Shown: positions 1-13,866, counted from the first letter of the stretch. The stretch: DNA of 64,000 nucleotides from Adiantum capillus-veneris (GCA_014529385.2 CM043966.1:41885537-41949536); one strand, 5' to 3'. Program-made: numbers and translations. Notes: generated by a model not told the origin, from the sequence alone.

Positions 1-693
1 CACGTTGGAGAGGATGTAAGGTCTCTGACCCCGAGCTAAAAGAACACCATTGTACCATGAAACAATCATAATGGAAAAAGTTACTACTTTTAGCATTTTT
101 TCAAAATCTGTCGATGCCATGATGTTTAGAATGTCATAAAGCTTCCAAAAGTGAATTAAAATAATTTTTGTAAAAAAAATCCAAAAATAGTAAGTTTTTG
201 GTCACCCGACTCATCTAGTTTCAACCGTCTCGAAAAACTGCACCCGTACCTCGAATTTGAAAAAAATGCATTTTCGAACACCGGAGGCTGCTAAATATGG
301 CAGGTACTCCGGATTATGCACCTTAGTTCTAGCTTAGCATAGCAAGTTTTGGCATCAAAATCTGATTAGAATTGTCCGTCTAGGATTAAAAACAATTTTT
401 CCTAAGGTTGTGCGGGGAGGCACCGGGGCTCGGGAGCTGTGTGGGAACCGGCTCCAGGCCACTGCTGAGTTGAGATGGCAGGTAGAGTGCGCCCTCACAC
501 ACAGATAGGGCTCGTGGGTTACTTTCCCATCTTGAGAGATAGTGAGTGAGTGAGTTAGAATAGCAAATGGGACACTTTGAAGCCCATGCACCCCATGCAA
601 GTAACCCTGCCCATGAAGGCTTGAGTGGACTTCAGACCAGCATAGCAGGTGATTTCAAAATTTTGAGCTTGTGAGCCTATATAAGAGCATGCT
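1..693. other. Non-coding, nothing recognised
   Basis: I see no credible gene here. The only open frame of note is short, antisense and without a recognisable domain. The sequence runs into a CA microsatellite on the right. Confidence 0.4.
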
Positions 694-767
694 TACACAC
701 ACACAAACACGTATATTCTCACACACACACACACACACACACTAAGTACACACACACACACACACTC

Positions 768-833
<66 letters not shown>

Positions 834-843
834 CTACACACAC
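694..843. repeat. (CA)n microsatellite, interrupted
   Basis: Long CA/AC dinucleotide run broken by short interruptions, including two CTCCTACACA-type units. Confidence 0.95.
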
Positions 844-1666
844 CTTGAGGAGGTGCTGCTAGGAGACATAGTCTATGGAAGAGGAGCTACGAGGCAAGGT
901 GCTGTCCGTTTCTCGTCTCAAGGAGGCCCTTCCATCAGAATTTTGAGAGGAATTCAGCCTTAACCTTGGTAATTTTCGATTTAATTCATTCTTGTTGTAA
1001 TTCACTCTCTAATATCCTCTTAATTCCGCATCTAGTAGGCATAATCATAGTCAAAATACTCATTAGATACTCTCTAATTCTCCGTATCCATGATCTATTG
1101 CATAAATATTAATCTAATTAGTAATCATGCAAGCAAATTAGTCACTCTTAATCATAGTTTAATGCATGTTTAAGGAATCATCCACTAGTCACAGTTGTGA
1201 TAAAAAATCAAGTCAGCTTTGAGGTGGGAATGGTCCATTGCATTCTATTACTCCATAATGTGTAAATAATTAAATTAGAATCAATTGCTCATGGATTAAG
1301 ATTTAATTAGGGGAAATTAATCCATCATTAATCATTAAGAAGGGAGAAATCCTCTCATCTATGCATACATTAAATCTGCAATTCTCTACTTGCATTAAGA
1401 AGTGATTAAGCACGTCTATTTCATCTCTAGTAGAGCTGATTAAGTAAAAAAATGAAATTCATAATTATCTAGGTCAAGTAATTAACCTTAGGGCCTATTC
1501 CCATAGAACAAGTATGGTGTTATCGGGATTCTCTATGTCTTGAAGTAAGTCTAACCTCTCGTACAAGGGGATTTTCTTATTGAAACTAATCCGTCATCAT
1601 GGTTGTATGTTACTCTCGAATGTTAGCTCTCTTTTTCCAAGTTGTCAATTAAGTAGTGAGTATAAA
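844..1666. other. AT-rich non-coding stretch
   Basis: AT-rich sequence with many TTAAT/ATTAA words. No gene, LTR end or RNA gene is recognised. It could be the upstream region of the small putative exon that follows. Confidence 0.35.
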
Positions 1667-1807
1667 ATGGCCCCTGTAAAGAGAACTCGTTTCGGTGGTT
1701 CACACGAGCGTGAGGCGGGGACAAGCAACACTAATGGAAAGGGAAAAGCTCCCATGGTCGACCAAGTACCGGCCATCTCATGGAGCAGTGACAAGGAAAT
1801 TGTGGAG
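1667..1807 (+). CDS. Possible first exon of an unknown gene
   Basis: An ATG preceded by TATAAA opens 47 codons beginning MAPVKRTRFGGSHERE. The frame is basic, then rich in Gly, Ser and Lys, and ends at a good plant 5' splice site (GAG/GTAGGT, intron starting at 1808). No domain is recognised and I cannot identify a downstream exon, so this may be a gene fragment or chance. The start was chosen because the peptide looks natural from this Met onward; the frame upstream of it does not. Confidence 0.2.
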
Positions 1808-2095
1808 GTAGGTCATGTTTTAATTCAAGTTTGTTAAAACAACATTGCATTCGATAAGGTAGGATGAAAAACACATTTCCCAACATGTTGGAAATCAACG
1901 GAAACGACGTCATTTAAATTAATTGTATTTTATATTCAAGTAGGAAAGAATGCTTTTGGAAGATACTGTTTGAAGTAGGAAAGATTGGTTGCTAGGAAAA
2001 ATTTAGCTCAGCTAGTTCAATTTCAATTCCAATGTTGATCTAGTCCAAACCCCCTCTTGATCACAGGGGGCAGCTCGCGAAGTTATTCACAGGAC

Positions 2096-2207
2096 CTAGA
2101 GTTCCTGGTTAAGGGCTCTTGAATCCACGACTACTGGTTAAGCGGTGGATATCCACGACTGCTGGTTAAGCGGTGGAAGTCCACGAATGTTGGTTAAGTG
2201 GTGGACA
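2096..2207. repeat. 28-bp tandem hairpin repeat, about 4 copies
   Basis: Three clear copies start at 2124, 2152 and 2180, preceded by a degenerate fourth at about 2096. Each good unit starts TCCACGA, contains CTGGTTAAG (TTGGTTAAG in the last) and ends GGTGGA, so the unit ends (TCCAC and GTGGA) can pair into a hairpin. No function is known to me. Confidence 0.8.
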
Positions 2208-2882
2208 ACCTAGTTGTATGGGCAACTAGACGACAACGGGTGGAGTAAACACTCGCTGGGGGATTTCGTGCCTCCAGAGCATTGGAACTTTAAATGAATG
2301 AGTTTTTGAGTAAAATTTTTACTAGAGTTACTGTCTTGGTGCCGCTTTGCAATACTGGTTGAAGGGCTGTATTAAGGAACTTGTGAACCGGAACTTAATC
2401 AATGAACTTATGTGTTGAACAACCATGTGTGGTAGTAATTATGTATCAAAGGAAGTGTGATTATGGGGTGGAAAGTGGGGACTTGGCTCAGGTTGCCAAT
2501 GCCTATGAGAAGGGTGGTCTCGATTGGTGGGGAACTCTCCGTCCCCATAAGTGCAATAAGAACGTTAGTATTACTCATTGCCCCTAGAGCGGTAAGTTCT
2601 CAAGTGTATGTGCCTCTGAAACATGGGGAAAAAGGCACTCGGGACTTCTCTCCTCTTGGAAGGTGGGTCTTAGGATCGCTAGATAAGTTAATCACGCTTC
2701 CCCATGCAGAGTGGAACTAGATCTCAATGATAGTAGGATTGAACTCTATTCACTTTGTGATGAGAGATCGTCCGCTAGATGAACCATAAACCACTTTTTT
2801 TGCTTCCGTTGTAGATCTAGTGGCCACCAAGTTTACCATCAGATCCGTCGTTTGAGACGACGGGGTGGGGACCTCACAAAAT
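2208..2882. other. Non-coding, nothing recognised
   Basis: Two short overlapping open frames are present (about 2402-2720), with no domain. The right end, TTTTTTGCTTCCGTTGTAG near 2795-2815, looks like a 3' splice site and leads towards the exon-like fragment that follows. Confidence 0.3.
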
Positions 2883-3032
2883 GAGGTGAAGGTACTGTGT
2901 GAAGATCTTCGAGTGTTGGGCGAGCCGGAGTTTAAGCAGTTGCTGAAGTTTGAAGCCCATTTTGCGCCAAACCCTGCTCTTCCTTCAAGCGCCCGAGCGG
3001 AGGTTCATGTTGTCCCTACATGCATGACTTGA
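2883..3032 (+). pseudogene. Exon-like fragment resembling Spb1-type rRNA methyltransferase
   Basis: The frame contains CEDLRVLGEPEFKQLLK, which resembles the motif CEDLRVL-x2-x-DFK-x-LLKWR that I recall from the central domain of Spb1/FtsJ-like rRNA 2'-O-methyltransferases, nucleolar enzymes that act in large-subunit maturation. A stop interrupts the frame just upstream and the similarity fades after LLK, ending at a TGA at 3030-3032. It is best read as a degraded or captured gene fragment. The match rests on one short motif recalled from memory, so it needs a search. Confidence 0.3.
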
Positions 3033-3094
3033 GAACGAGGACAGAGAGAGTTGAATTGTGACAGGGGAGAAAGAGGGCGAGTTGGTAGATAGGA

Positions 3095-4712
<1,618 letters not shown>

Positions 4713-4939
4713 CAACAGTGCATGTGCAGGCGCACCTCCTAGAGCGGAGTGCTACGTTGGCACACCGAGAGAGAGAAGAGAGGAGAGGAGAATAACACAG
4801 ACACTAGGTGCAATCTACCCCCGTGCAAGAGTGAGCATTTTCCTCTTGCACATATCTATTTATAGATTAATGAATGCTTGAATGAATACATATTGACCGG
4901 CGAGGAAATAATTGGCCATGTCTCATAAAGAGCACTTAC

Positions 4940-6076
4940 ATGATAATATATATTATCCTTTCGCATAACCCTTGGCCTTTTCCACATGTCAGTTGCATAA
5001 AATATCAAAATATCAATTCACTACATACATACCAAAACCATTCCTTGAACATTTGTTTGAATCCTTTGAATGGACTCAAATTCTGGCTAACGTGGATGTA
5101 TGTATTAATGAATCTTCAACTTCATACTTTTGCGATGAAGAGGGCTATGATATAGTCCCCATTCAAATGGTATCTAGTGAGAGGATCAAGGAGAAACAGG
5201 TCTTCTCTAATCACTATTACAATGCTACAAACAACTGGGAAGAAGAACCAAGTACAATAGAGGGATTGAACTCTGTGAAGGAGCAAGTAAGACCCAAGAT
5301 TCTACTCAAAGGAGGGAAATAAAGATTTTTTGAGTTTCCAAACCAACACCGAAGACGAAAACAAAGATACCAAAAAAAACAAGACCATAACTTAAGAAAG
5401 AAGACTAACGGCCATTGAAAACCAAAACTCAACTCTTGATGAAAGTGAATGCAATAGACTACATAAAAGACAAGATAACTAGAAGATATCCAAATGTAGA
5501 GCATGCAAAGATACAAAACCAAACAAAACCAAGGTCAATTAAATCGGATATTGTCAAAGGAAAAGAACCTCTGATGACCAAAACGGAACAAAAAGCAAAA
5601 TTCAACGAACTGAAACAAACCTTGAAAGAAGTATGGACCACAGAAATGGAATCCGATATTGATAAATCGGAAAAAATTAGTGTTTTAATGCATTATAAGA
5701 AATACACTTTACAAGATTGCTGGCTCATTGTAGTGCAACCCTTGTGACAATCAATAGAATTGGGAAAGTCCTTTGAAGGGACAAAAAACGCCAAACGAAT
5801 TGACCTTGTAGAGCATAGAGAAGAGCCAAAACCGGCATACATAGCCAAGGATCTATCACAAGAAAAAGAGGAGATTCTCACAAGAACAGAATACGTGCAT
5901 TGTCTTATAAAGATGTCAAAGGGGTGGATCCTGCCATATCCCATCATACTATCTTATGAGAGATGATGCTAAGCCAAGTAGACAAAGAACATACACCTAT
6001 AATGAGACCTTTGCGAAGAAAATCAAGGAAGAGATAGAGAAACTCAAGGAGGCTGAGTTTATCGAGTGCTATCACT
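4940..6076 (+). pseudogene. Ty3/gypsy pol fragment (protease-RT linker)
   Basis: Broken pieces in three frames match the region between protease and reverse transcriptase of the elements further right. In order: the ILANVDVCINES and FCDEEGYDIVP block (about 5050-5165), the TEQKAKFNELKQTLKEVWTTEME block (about 5580-5650), the NAKRIDLVEHREEPKPAYIA block (about 5790-5850), and the DDAKPSRQR to KLKEAEFI block (about 5960-6065). Wording is closest to the copy at 60627-61343 (family B/G). Similarity stops abruptly where the RT core should begin; a 36-bp tandem repeat follows. Frameshifts and loss of all other domains make it a dead fragment. Confidence 0.8.
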
Positions 6077-6077
6077 T

Positions 6078-6149
6078 AACGAGTGGTGAAAAGCGAGCAA
6101 GGGAACAAAATTTAACGAGTGGTGAAAAGCGAGCAAGGGAACAAAACTA
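6078..6149. repeat. 36-bp direct repeat, two copies
   Basis: AACGAGTGGTGAAAAGCGAG is followed by CAAGGGAACAAAA in both copies, starting at 6078 and 6114. It abuts the truncated pol fragment, so it may mark a repair junction. Confidence 0.9.
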
Positions 6150-7216
6150 AGCAGTGACAGATGATACAAAAGCATATGGAAAAATGTTGACAGCTAATCA
6201 TATAGAGTAGAAGGCCCATATTAGAAACAATGAGATTGTACATGCCGATGCTTGAGATTTTGTGGAAAATTTGGGTCCAACAAGATGCAAAATAAGGTTG
6301 GCTTACTAACAAACTAGGAGGCTCCCAAAGAGGAGTTTCACACACCTCATTTACTATTTGCCTGTCTAGTAAATCGCTCCTTTACCCTAGAGTATTATTA
6401 TGTAAGATATATTTTAGAGTAGTGGTGACATGGTATACAAAATACATTTATAAACCTACCCTATGTCTGGGTGATAGACTTGAGTGTGGCCAGGCGACCT
6501 TGTGAAAAGCCCGTCCATGCCAATTATAACATTACCCATGGGAAAGTGGGTATTGTTACATAGTTGCTTGCATGTTTCCTGGATCAAATCCAATCATTTC
6601 TCCTCCTTGCTACTTATGTCAATGTTATTGGAAAGATACCCCTTGGGTCTTTCATGCAAGTGTTGGAGTGCAAGTGTCACGCCGTGGTCACACGAGGCTT
6701 AGTTTTCAAGGATTTTGGCATATAACAAAGACTCTTGCATGGTCATGCAATCATAACTATGCCTGCTTAGTACAACTATGCATGCCCTTCCCAACTATGC
6801 CAAAAAAGGCATAGTTGCAAAGCTCACCACTTGTAGTAATCATTAGTAGCCCTGAAAGATGCATCCTATACCACAAGCAGCCAAATATTATGCCAAATCG
6901 TTAGTCGAAGAGAATTTTTGCTGCCAGTGTTAGGAAGCCAGCAAGTGGCAACATTCCACATCTCTCCATCCATCTCTCTCTCTCTCTCTAAATTCCCCCA
7001 TTGTGACCCGTGTTTTGCTTTCACCTACAACTGGCAGTCAGTTGTGGCTTAGTTTCTAGCGGGGTGACCATGCATGAGGTTCGAACATGCCAATGATTGA
7101 GCTGACCTACCTTAGTTAGCTTAGTTCTCAATAACGGACAACTAAGCCTAATGTGAACATGCCCTTATTTGGGCATGATGCACTCTTATAATATATAAAT
7201 GATAGTTGAACACTTT
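6150..7216. other. Non-coding, nothing recognised
   Basis: No convincing gene. The frames at 6484-6814 have no domain. The segment near 6730-6810 is rich in short repeated words (CATGCAA, AACTATGCC) without a clear period. Confidence 0.35.
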
Positions 7217-7242
7217 GTGTGTGTGTGTGTGTGTGTGTGTGA

Positions 7243-7290
<48 letters not shown>

Positions 7291-7305
7291 GAAGAAGAAG
7301 AAGAG
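7217..7305. repeat. Compound (GT)n(GA)n(GAA)n microsatellite
   Basis: GT run, then GA run, then GAA/AAG triplets. Confidence 0.95.
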
Positions 7306-7432
7306 TATTTTAACATCGTAGGAAACTATCCCAAGTGACCTTAAAGATCTATACAACGAGGAGAGTTGAACTCAAGACCTGTTATCCAAGAGGGAAATGG
7401 CATAACCAATCTATCACACTTGGGTGATACAA

Positions 7433-7437
<5 letters not shown>

Positions 7438-7501
<64 letters not shown>
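7438..7501. repeat. (GA)n microsatellite
   Basis: Uninterrupted GA run of about 60 bases. Confidence 0.95.
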
Positions 7502-7504
<3 letters not shown>

Positions 7505-8216
7505 TGACAAGGTGCTTAAATTAAGTTTTGATTTGTGTTGGCTGTCGGTGAGAAACTAGATCCATCTCCGTTATGCTCGGTGAGAAACTAAATCCATCAA
7601 TTTTGTAAGGCAATTTTGAACAACCTGTTTTGACTTTTGTGGTATGAAGATTCTCTCAAGTATCCCCACACGTCAGATCAAGATTGTTGTTTAGATGCAA
7701 AGAAAAGAGAACTTTTGGGACTTGGCACATTAGGCCTTAGTCAGGTTTCGCATGAAGCGGAAGGTAGAAATATGCTAAACTCATCAATCTTTTTGTTACT
7801 TCAAAAATGAAGCACTTGTGAGCTAAATGTGCCATTTTTGGAAAAGTTAGCTCGAGCAAGGCAACATTTTTTGGAAATAAGACAAAGATTAGTCCCTTGT
7901 GGTTGCAAGCAAGAAAGGAAATGACAAGATCTTAACTATGCCTTCTACAATGTGTAACAACGCGATTATTAGGGCGCGTCCGACGACCTATATGCATCGA
8001 CCAATTGTGTCCTCCCTTCTCAACCCTACCAAAATTTGAAGAGTTTCAAAACCCCCTATTCTAGACCCACCTTCCTCATGTGGCACTGCAAAACGTCCAC
8101 TGTGATTACTACCCTAGGTCAAACTTATTGATGCACAACAAGGGTAGAATCCTCGCTTATGCAAATTGTCTCTTACTGAGCAAAGATTGAACGAGATTCA
8201 ACAACAAGAAAAACAA

Positions 8217-8266
<50 letters not shown>

Positions 8267-8404
8267 CGGGAACAAACTAGGACTGTAAAAATAATTCCAA
8301 GTATACACTTCGTCATCATCACATACCTTCCATTCTTTCATCTTCTCTCATACACTCTAATGCAAGGACAACGTTGGATGCCCTTCCACTATTCGATGCC
8401 CTAA
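7502..8404. other. Non-coding with a (CT)n run at 8222-8264
   Basis: No gene recognised. The only structured part is the CT microsatellite at about 8222-8264, in the orientation opposite to the GA runs at 7.2-7.5 kb. Confidence 0.4.
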
Positions 8405-9185
8405 TTAGCATGCTAGATTTTTCTTGCTTGGACTATCAATTTTGGAGAGTATTTCAAGGGCAATGAGTTTGCACGTGAAGGATCCAGTGCTAGATGTTTA
8501 GGGCTCTTGGATTTGACTATCAAAGCTTTTCAAACAAGAGGACAGAGTGTGCAGAAGAGAGGTAGTCTTGCAAGAAAGTTGGGTCTTGCGAAAGTTGCAC
8601 CCGTGATCCTGTGAATAGAATGACGTATCACCAACCCTTATCAAGTTGCATTTCCAAATGATAGTTGAAAGGCTATAGTGAGATACCTTGCCCCCCCCCC
8701 CCCCCCCACCCAAAATCAAAGAAAAAAAAAAGACACACCCACAAAAAAAGGTGCCAAGAGCGTGATGTGTATTGGCTACGTTAGAGAAGGTGGGACCACC
8801 AATTGTAGGTATGCAATTACAATGACCTACCACTACTCATTTGCACTGATTAGCTAGGCTCAATTTTCCTTGCTTGGACTATGAATTTTGAGAAGTACTT
8901 CAAGGGAAGCAAGGTTTGTAGGTGATAGATCTATTGCGAGATGTTTAGGGTTGGGTTAGAGGGTCCGTATGTTGATATAGAGTTTCAATGGATGGTGATG
9001 AGTGACACAACATGAGGGCTCAAGCTGAACAAGAGGGGAGAGGATGAAAATTAGGTTACCATGTGAATAGAACGACCTCTCACCAACCCTTGTCTAGTTG
9101 CATTTTGAAACGCTAGTTGAAAGGCTATGGTGAAATATGTCTCCAAGCCCCCTTCCCCCTTCAAATAATGTAGTTTGGCTTTGGA
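8405..9185. repeat. Diverged direct duplication, offset about 450 bp
   Basis: Copy 1 (about 8405-8720) and copy 2 (about 8850-9165) share several stretches in the same order: CTTGCTTGGACTAT (8423 and 8869), the AGATGTTTAGGG word, GTGAATAGAA (8611 and 9063), then CACCAACCCTT and GTTGAAAGGCTAT. Both end in a C-rich tract (poly-C 8691-8707 in copy 1). Neither copy codes for anything I recognise; it may be a tandemly duplicated non-autonomous repeat. Confidence 0.75.
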
Positions 9186-10118
9186 TAGCTTTTCACGCCG
9201 AACCCTAAAAAAAAGGAAGAGACACAGACTAGACTTGTCAAGTCGGTACCTATGAATAAGGTCGGGGACTATTGTGTAGAAAATGAGGGAAACACGACCT
9301 TTCCGGTACAATATTTGACCTAGGGAGTTGACATGTGTCCCTTATTCCCTTTGTGTAAAGGTCTTGCAAGAGTGTGTGTGTTTTCTCTCTCATCCCTACT
9401 AAAAGGGCTCGCCCCCTCCTCTTTAGGAGTCTTTGACTACTTTTATGTACACTACCAAGCATTCAATTTTCCTAAGCAATGACCATTGGACTTAACCTTT
9501 GAATTTTGAAACCTTAGCATTTTGGAAGTCTTAACGGGCTGAACCTTAGGTCTTAGAGGCCCATTGCTTGCACGTTTCTCTTCTGCAGATGGTCCCCCTT
9601 TGGATCCCTCATTTCCTTCCTTTGGATCCCTATTGTGACTAGTCTGCTAGCCTTACCAATAATCTATCTTTTTCTCCCCTGGTACTTCCCCATTTTAAAT
9701 GATCAGTTTAACATGAAAAAATCATTTAGGAGAATTAGATATTAGTTATTATGACATTACCTCTCTCTTGAAATTATAGTCATCCTCGACTATGGGGTAG
9801 AGAAGATAAAGCCTATCCATAAGACCTTTTTCTGGTGGGTAGAGGATCCCTATCTTACCCTACGACATTGTTTGAGAATGAATGACTAATCCATTTGCCG
9901 TTCAAGAGCCTTAGGCTACCACAAGCATGTCCGCACATTAGTCTTATCAATCTTCCATAGTAGCGTGACAAGCTCTACTTGGTGTTTGGAAGACGTCATC
10001 TTCGCAAACTTGATCCTAAGAGTGCATACTACTTAACATTTGTGCACAATAAAGAAAAGAGAGTCTTATAAGACAAAAACTTTGTTCATTTTAAACATTT
10101 GTAAATTTGCTTACTCTA
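9186..10118. other. Non-coding, expected 3' flank of element A
   Basis: This lies directly downstream of the minus-strand chromovirus pol, where its 3' untranslated region and 3' LTR should be. I could not identify an LTR boundary or a polypurine tract with confidence. Confidence 0.35.
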
Positions 10119-12604
10119 GGGAAGCATTGACAAGGTTTAGGTTATCCTTTGATTGTATGCCTTGCATCCATCTAGCATCTTCAAAAGGATAGTTCTTAAA
10201 CTTAATAAGATATCGCCGGATAATCTTACCAACTCTCAATACCTTGTCTTCATGTTGGAGAATGAACTTGAGCTACAACACTTCTTCTTGGTCCTTGATC
10301 TCCGGTGGGTCTTCAATAGTAGGTTCTTGAGGTGGCTCTCCTTTGTAGGGCTTTAGTAGGCTCACATAGAAAGCATTGTGTATGAGCCAATGGCTCGGTA
10401 ACTTGAGTTGATAGGCGCTCTCATTGATTGGTCTAAGAATCTGGAAGGGACCATATTACCTTTTTGCTAACTTAGCATCTTCTTTTTGGTGTCCCGTAGG
10501 CTTCTTGCCCGTTGTGTGCCTTAATCAAGCCTTGGAAAATTTAAGCAAGATCCAATCATTTTCTTTAAAGGCTTGGATCTTCTATGCTTATCAGCAACAA
10601 CCTTCTACCTTTGTTGTGAGATAGAGATAGCATCCTTAATCTTTTGGAAAGATTCTTGTAGGTTTTGGCTATACTCATCTGCAACAAAGATCTCCCCATG
10701 TACCTTAAGTAGCAGGGGACTTTGGATCTTCCCTCAATTACCTTGAAAGGTGCTTTTCCTGTGGAAGGATGTACAATGTTATTGTAGGCATACTCCACTA
10801 AGGGTAAGTACTTCTCCCATTGGGACCTTTGATCTACTTCCGCTACATAGGCTTTTAAAAGATCAAGAATTGTTAGGTTAGCTATTTCACTTTGGCCATC
10901 TGCTTGCGGATGATAGGCCAAAGAGAAGTTTAGACTTCTCCCTAAATTCTCAAAGAGACCCTTCTAGAAATTATTGGTCATTCTAGGATCTGTATCTGAC
11001 AATAAGGACATCAGCAAGCCATGGTACTTGAAGATTTGTGATATGAAGAGGGTTGCCATTTGATGGGTTTTGATAGTCTTTTTGACAGGTATAAAATGAG
11101 CTTGTTTGCTGAACCTGTCTACTATCTTCCATATTCCCATATTCCCATCGATAAACTTAGGCAATCCAAAGATAAAATCCATGGATATGCTCTCCCATGG
11201 TGAATTAGGGATTGGCAAAGGTTGAAGCAATCCAGGTTGCTTCCATCTATCAAACTTCATCTTTTGGCATACCACACATTTAGAAACATACTCTTGTATG
11301 TTTTCTTTCATGGCAAGCCAATAGAATTATGTTTCAATTCCTTTTAGGGTAGATTGAATCCCTCTATGCCCCGCATAAGGATGAGCATGAGATTCATACA
11401 TTACTTTCTCACGTAGTGAGTTAGTAACACATAGTCTATTACCATAGATAAGATAACCATCTTGTAAAGTAAATGGTTCCTCTTTCTTCCCTAGTACAAG
11501 GGCTGAAATCATATCTTTAAAATTGGAATCAATAGAATACTCATGGATCATAGAAGATAGATCATTGTGAGTTGCTATGGAAACTGCATTCACTCTTGGC
11601 CGTCTTGAGAGTGCATTGGCTACTTGATTATGCTTGCCAGCAATGTGAGTAATATGAAAATGAAATTGCAAAAGGAAATTTGGCCACCTCATTTGTTTGT
11701 CAGAGAGCTTAGTCTACATCATGAAGAACTTAAGGGTTTGGTGATCCATCCTTAGAATGAAAGGAGTCCCCAATAAATAGTGTTTCCACGAGTCTAAGGC
11801 ATGTAGAACTGCGAGAAGTTCCTTTTCATATATGCCTAGAACTTGCTCACTCAAATGGATTTGAGAGAGCTGGCAGTGTAAGCACAGGTTGAGAGATAAG
11901 ATTTTTGAAAGCATTGTTCTCCTTGGCAGACCATGTAGACCTAACATTTTTCTTTGTTAGGTAATGTAATGGTCCAGCAATTTGTGAGAACTTTTCTATA
12001 AATCGTGTATAGTATGCACACATACCTATAAAGCTTCTTAGTTCATGAAGATTCCTTGGATTAGGCCATCATTTTATGACCTCTAGCTTTGATGGATCCA
12101 TTTGGATGCCATCTTGAGAGATAATGTGACCTAAATACGGAATCTCTTGTAAGAAAAACTGACTTTTCTTTCGACTAATATAAATTTTATTCTCTCTAAG
12201 ACTTGAAATATTACCTGTAGGTGTTTCTTGTGTTTGTCTAGTGAATTAGAGTAGATGATGATATCATCAAAGAACACTCCAGTAAAGGTATGGTGAGGCC
12301 CGAATAGCTTCTCCATCAAGCAGTTGAATGTGGCTGGTCCATTGGTCAAACCAAAAGGCATGACAATGTATTCATAAAGACCACATGTAGTGTGAAATGT
12401 GGTCTTTACAATGTCTTGATCAACTATCCTTATTTGATGGTGCCACTTTTAGGGTCAATTCTACTGAAGTAGGTCAATCCTTGCTGTGGGACGCATGTCT
12501 AACCTCACCATCCTATTTTATTGCAGTATTAGCGAGAACCATGATTAAATTGTCAATCCATGGAATGAAGCTGATTCGACTAGTGCATAGAGGCTACAAG
12601 AGGT
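10119..12604 (-). pseudogene. Element A: decayed chromovirus pol (RT to chromodomain)
   Basis: On the minus strand, in order: end of the RT palm (IPWID near 12570, a frameshifted FSRIDPKSG block near 12450, then MPFGLTNGPATF at 12361 and FFDDIIIYS near 12270); RNase H (EKELLAVLHALDSWKHYL, FILRMDHQTLK, NALSRRP); the integrase H2C2 zinc finger, only partly preserved (HPYAGHRG, CVVCQKM); the integrase core (SMDFIFGLP, SDTDPRMTNNF, HPQADGQSE); a GPF/Y segment (YGPFQILRPINESAYQL, HNAFYVSLLKPYKG, 10340-10460); and a chromodomain-like end (IIRRYLIKFKNYP, near 10200). Many stops and frameshifts break it. The GPF/Y plus chromodomain end marks it as a chromovirus, a different lineage from the other elements here. 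It is cut at 12604 by the LTR of element B, so its gag, protease and the start of RT are missing. Confidence 0.85.
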
Positions 12605-13405
12605 TGTAAATCTCTCAGAAAATAACTAAGAACTCGCATCTAACTCAAGCTACACTCAAGTGATTGAAATCACCAAAAGCCAATCACATATCGACAAACA
12701 AATCATATTTGTTACAGCATCAAATGACATCCAAACGTAACGAAACAACTAGGACATGTTTATAAGACTAAGCACACATGCTTATGGTCTCAAACCCCAC
12801 CTTACGAAAAAGTTTCAAAATCGCGATTATTAACAGCAGTGGGTTTTTGACCCAGTTGTTTTCGACCCAGAATGCATCTAAATGCTTAGCAATGATGGCC
12901 CAATACCCCGCCTATGCTTAATTTTTTATTTGAAAGTGTAAATTCTTACTTATGATGAAATCAGTCCGCGGGTCGGCAACGCCAAAATCTACGAATTACT
13001 GTGAACTGCATACATCAATGCGTAGAGCTCTTACCTGCGGTTGCAATGCAACAAACACGACTGTAATGTGACAACCGGGGAGGGAGTAGGAAGCGCGAGA
13101 AGGAGAGGAGTGAGCGTAGTTATCTCACGTTGTGTATTTCATTATCCAAAACCTGAAAATAACTTACAAAAAGTGGCTTTTATACCTTAGCCAAGGTTTT
13201 TGGTGGTCAAAACTAATAATCTGGGAGTTCTACCAAAGATGGGTAATAACAGGTTGATACAATCTGGAAGCTTGTAGCCTAGGCTCATTAATTATAGAGT
13301 CTATCGGAGAAAATAGGAGTTACAACATTCTCAATTTATCAAAATAATAAGTGTTTTACAATGAGAACTCCGAAAAATGGTATCCGTGTTAGCTTGTTGT
13401 TAACA
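12605..13405 (-). repeat. 3' LTR of element B
   Basis: The inner end is supported by a polypurine tract (minus GAGGAGGGGGGAA at about 13406-13418) followed by TGTTAACA, matching the arrangement in C and D. The outer end (TGTAAATC on the plus strand at 12605) is set by where the chromovirus RT similarity stops, so it is less certain. The LTR contains the palindromic core AATCGCGATT at 12819-12828, a partial copy of the family palindrome at 55811. Confidence 0.65.
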
Positions 13406-13866
13406 TTCCCCCCTCCTCGTCTGTGTCGTCCCTTGACACAACTTTATGGGCTGAAATAGTCTTTGGGCTGGTGGCTGACGAGGTGGTCTTTAAGTGCATT
13501 CAATGTCTTTTGGTATCTGATTTTCTTTTCTTTATATGGCACTTGCAAAAACTGCATGGTTAGTCTGTTGTTTAGCTCCACCGCTGAGTAGTCTACACAC
13601 CTGGATGTGAGGTTGCTGAACACTGGTGCAAATATCTTCGTTTGCCAAGTGAAGAATCCCATGTAGAATGCTTTCTCGAATGCTAGAATATTGTGTGAAG
13701 GTAGAAACATGCATCTGGCGTAGAAGCCATAGAGGACTTCTTTGGAAGGTTGGCCACTGAGATCATAGCACAAAGCTTTATTACCCTCGAGGGAATGACA
13801 TCCAAGGGGTACCTGCTTTCTCTAGCTCATGAAAAACTTCAATATAGGTGAGCAGCATTCGGCATA
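13406..13866 (-). pseudogene. C-terminal end of element B extra ORF
   Basis: Matches the end of the extra ORF in D and C: CYDLSGQPSKEV, then MFLPSHN, then EKAFYMGFFTWQTKIFAP. The upstream frame (about 13790-13866) continues the same domain but contains stops (TAA TAA near 13780). It is cut at 13866 by the 3' LTR of element C. The reading frame at the cut continues that of segment F (ending at 46397), which supports one insertion followed by a rearrangement. Confidence 0.75.

Noticed and set aside
355-600. Short antisense frame near the left end as a gene
   Set aside because: No domain, no context and no splice or promoter signal.
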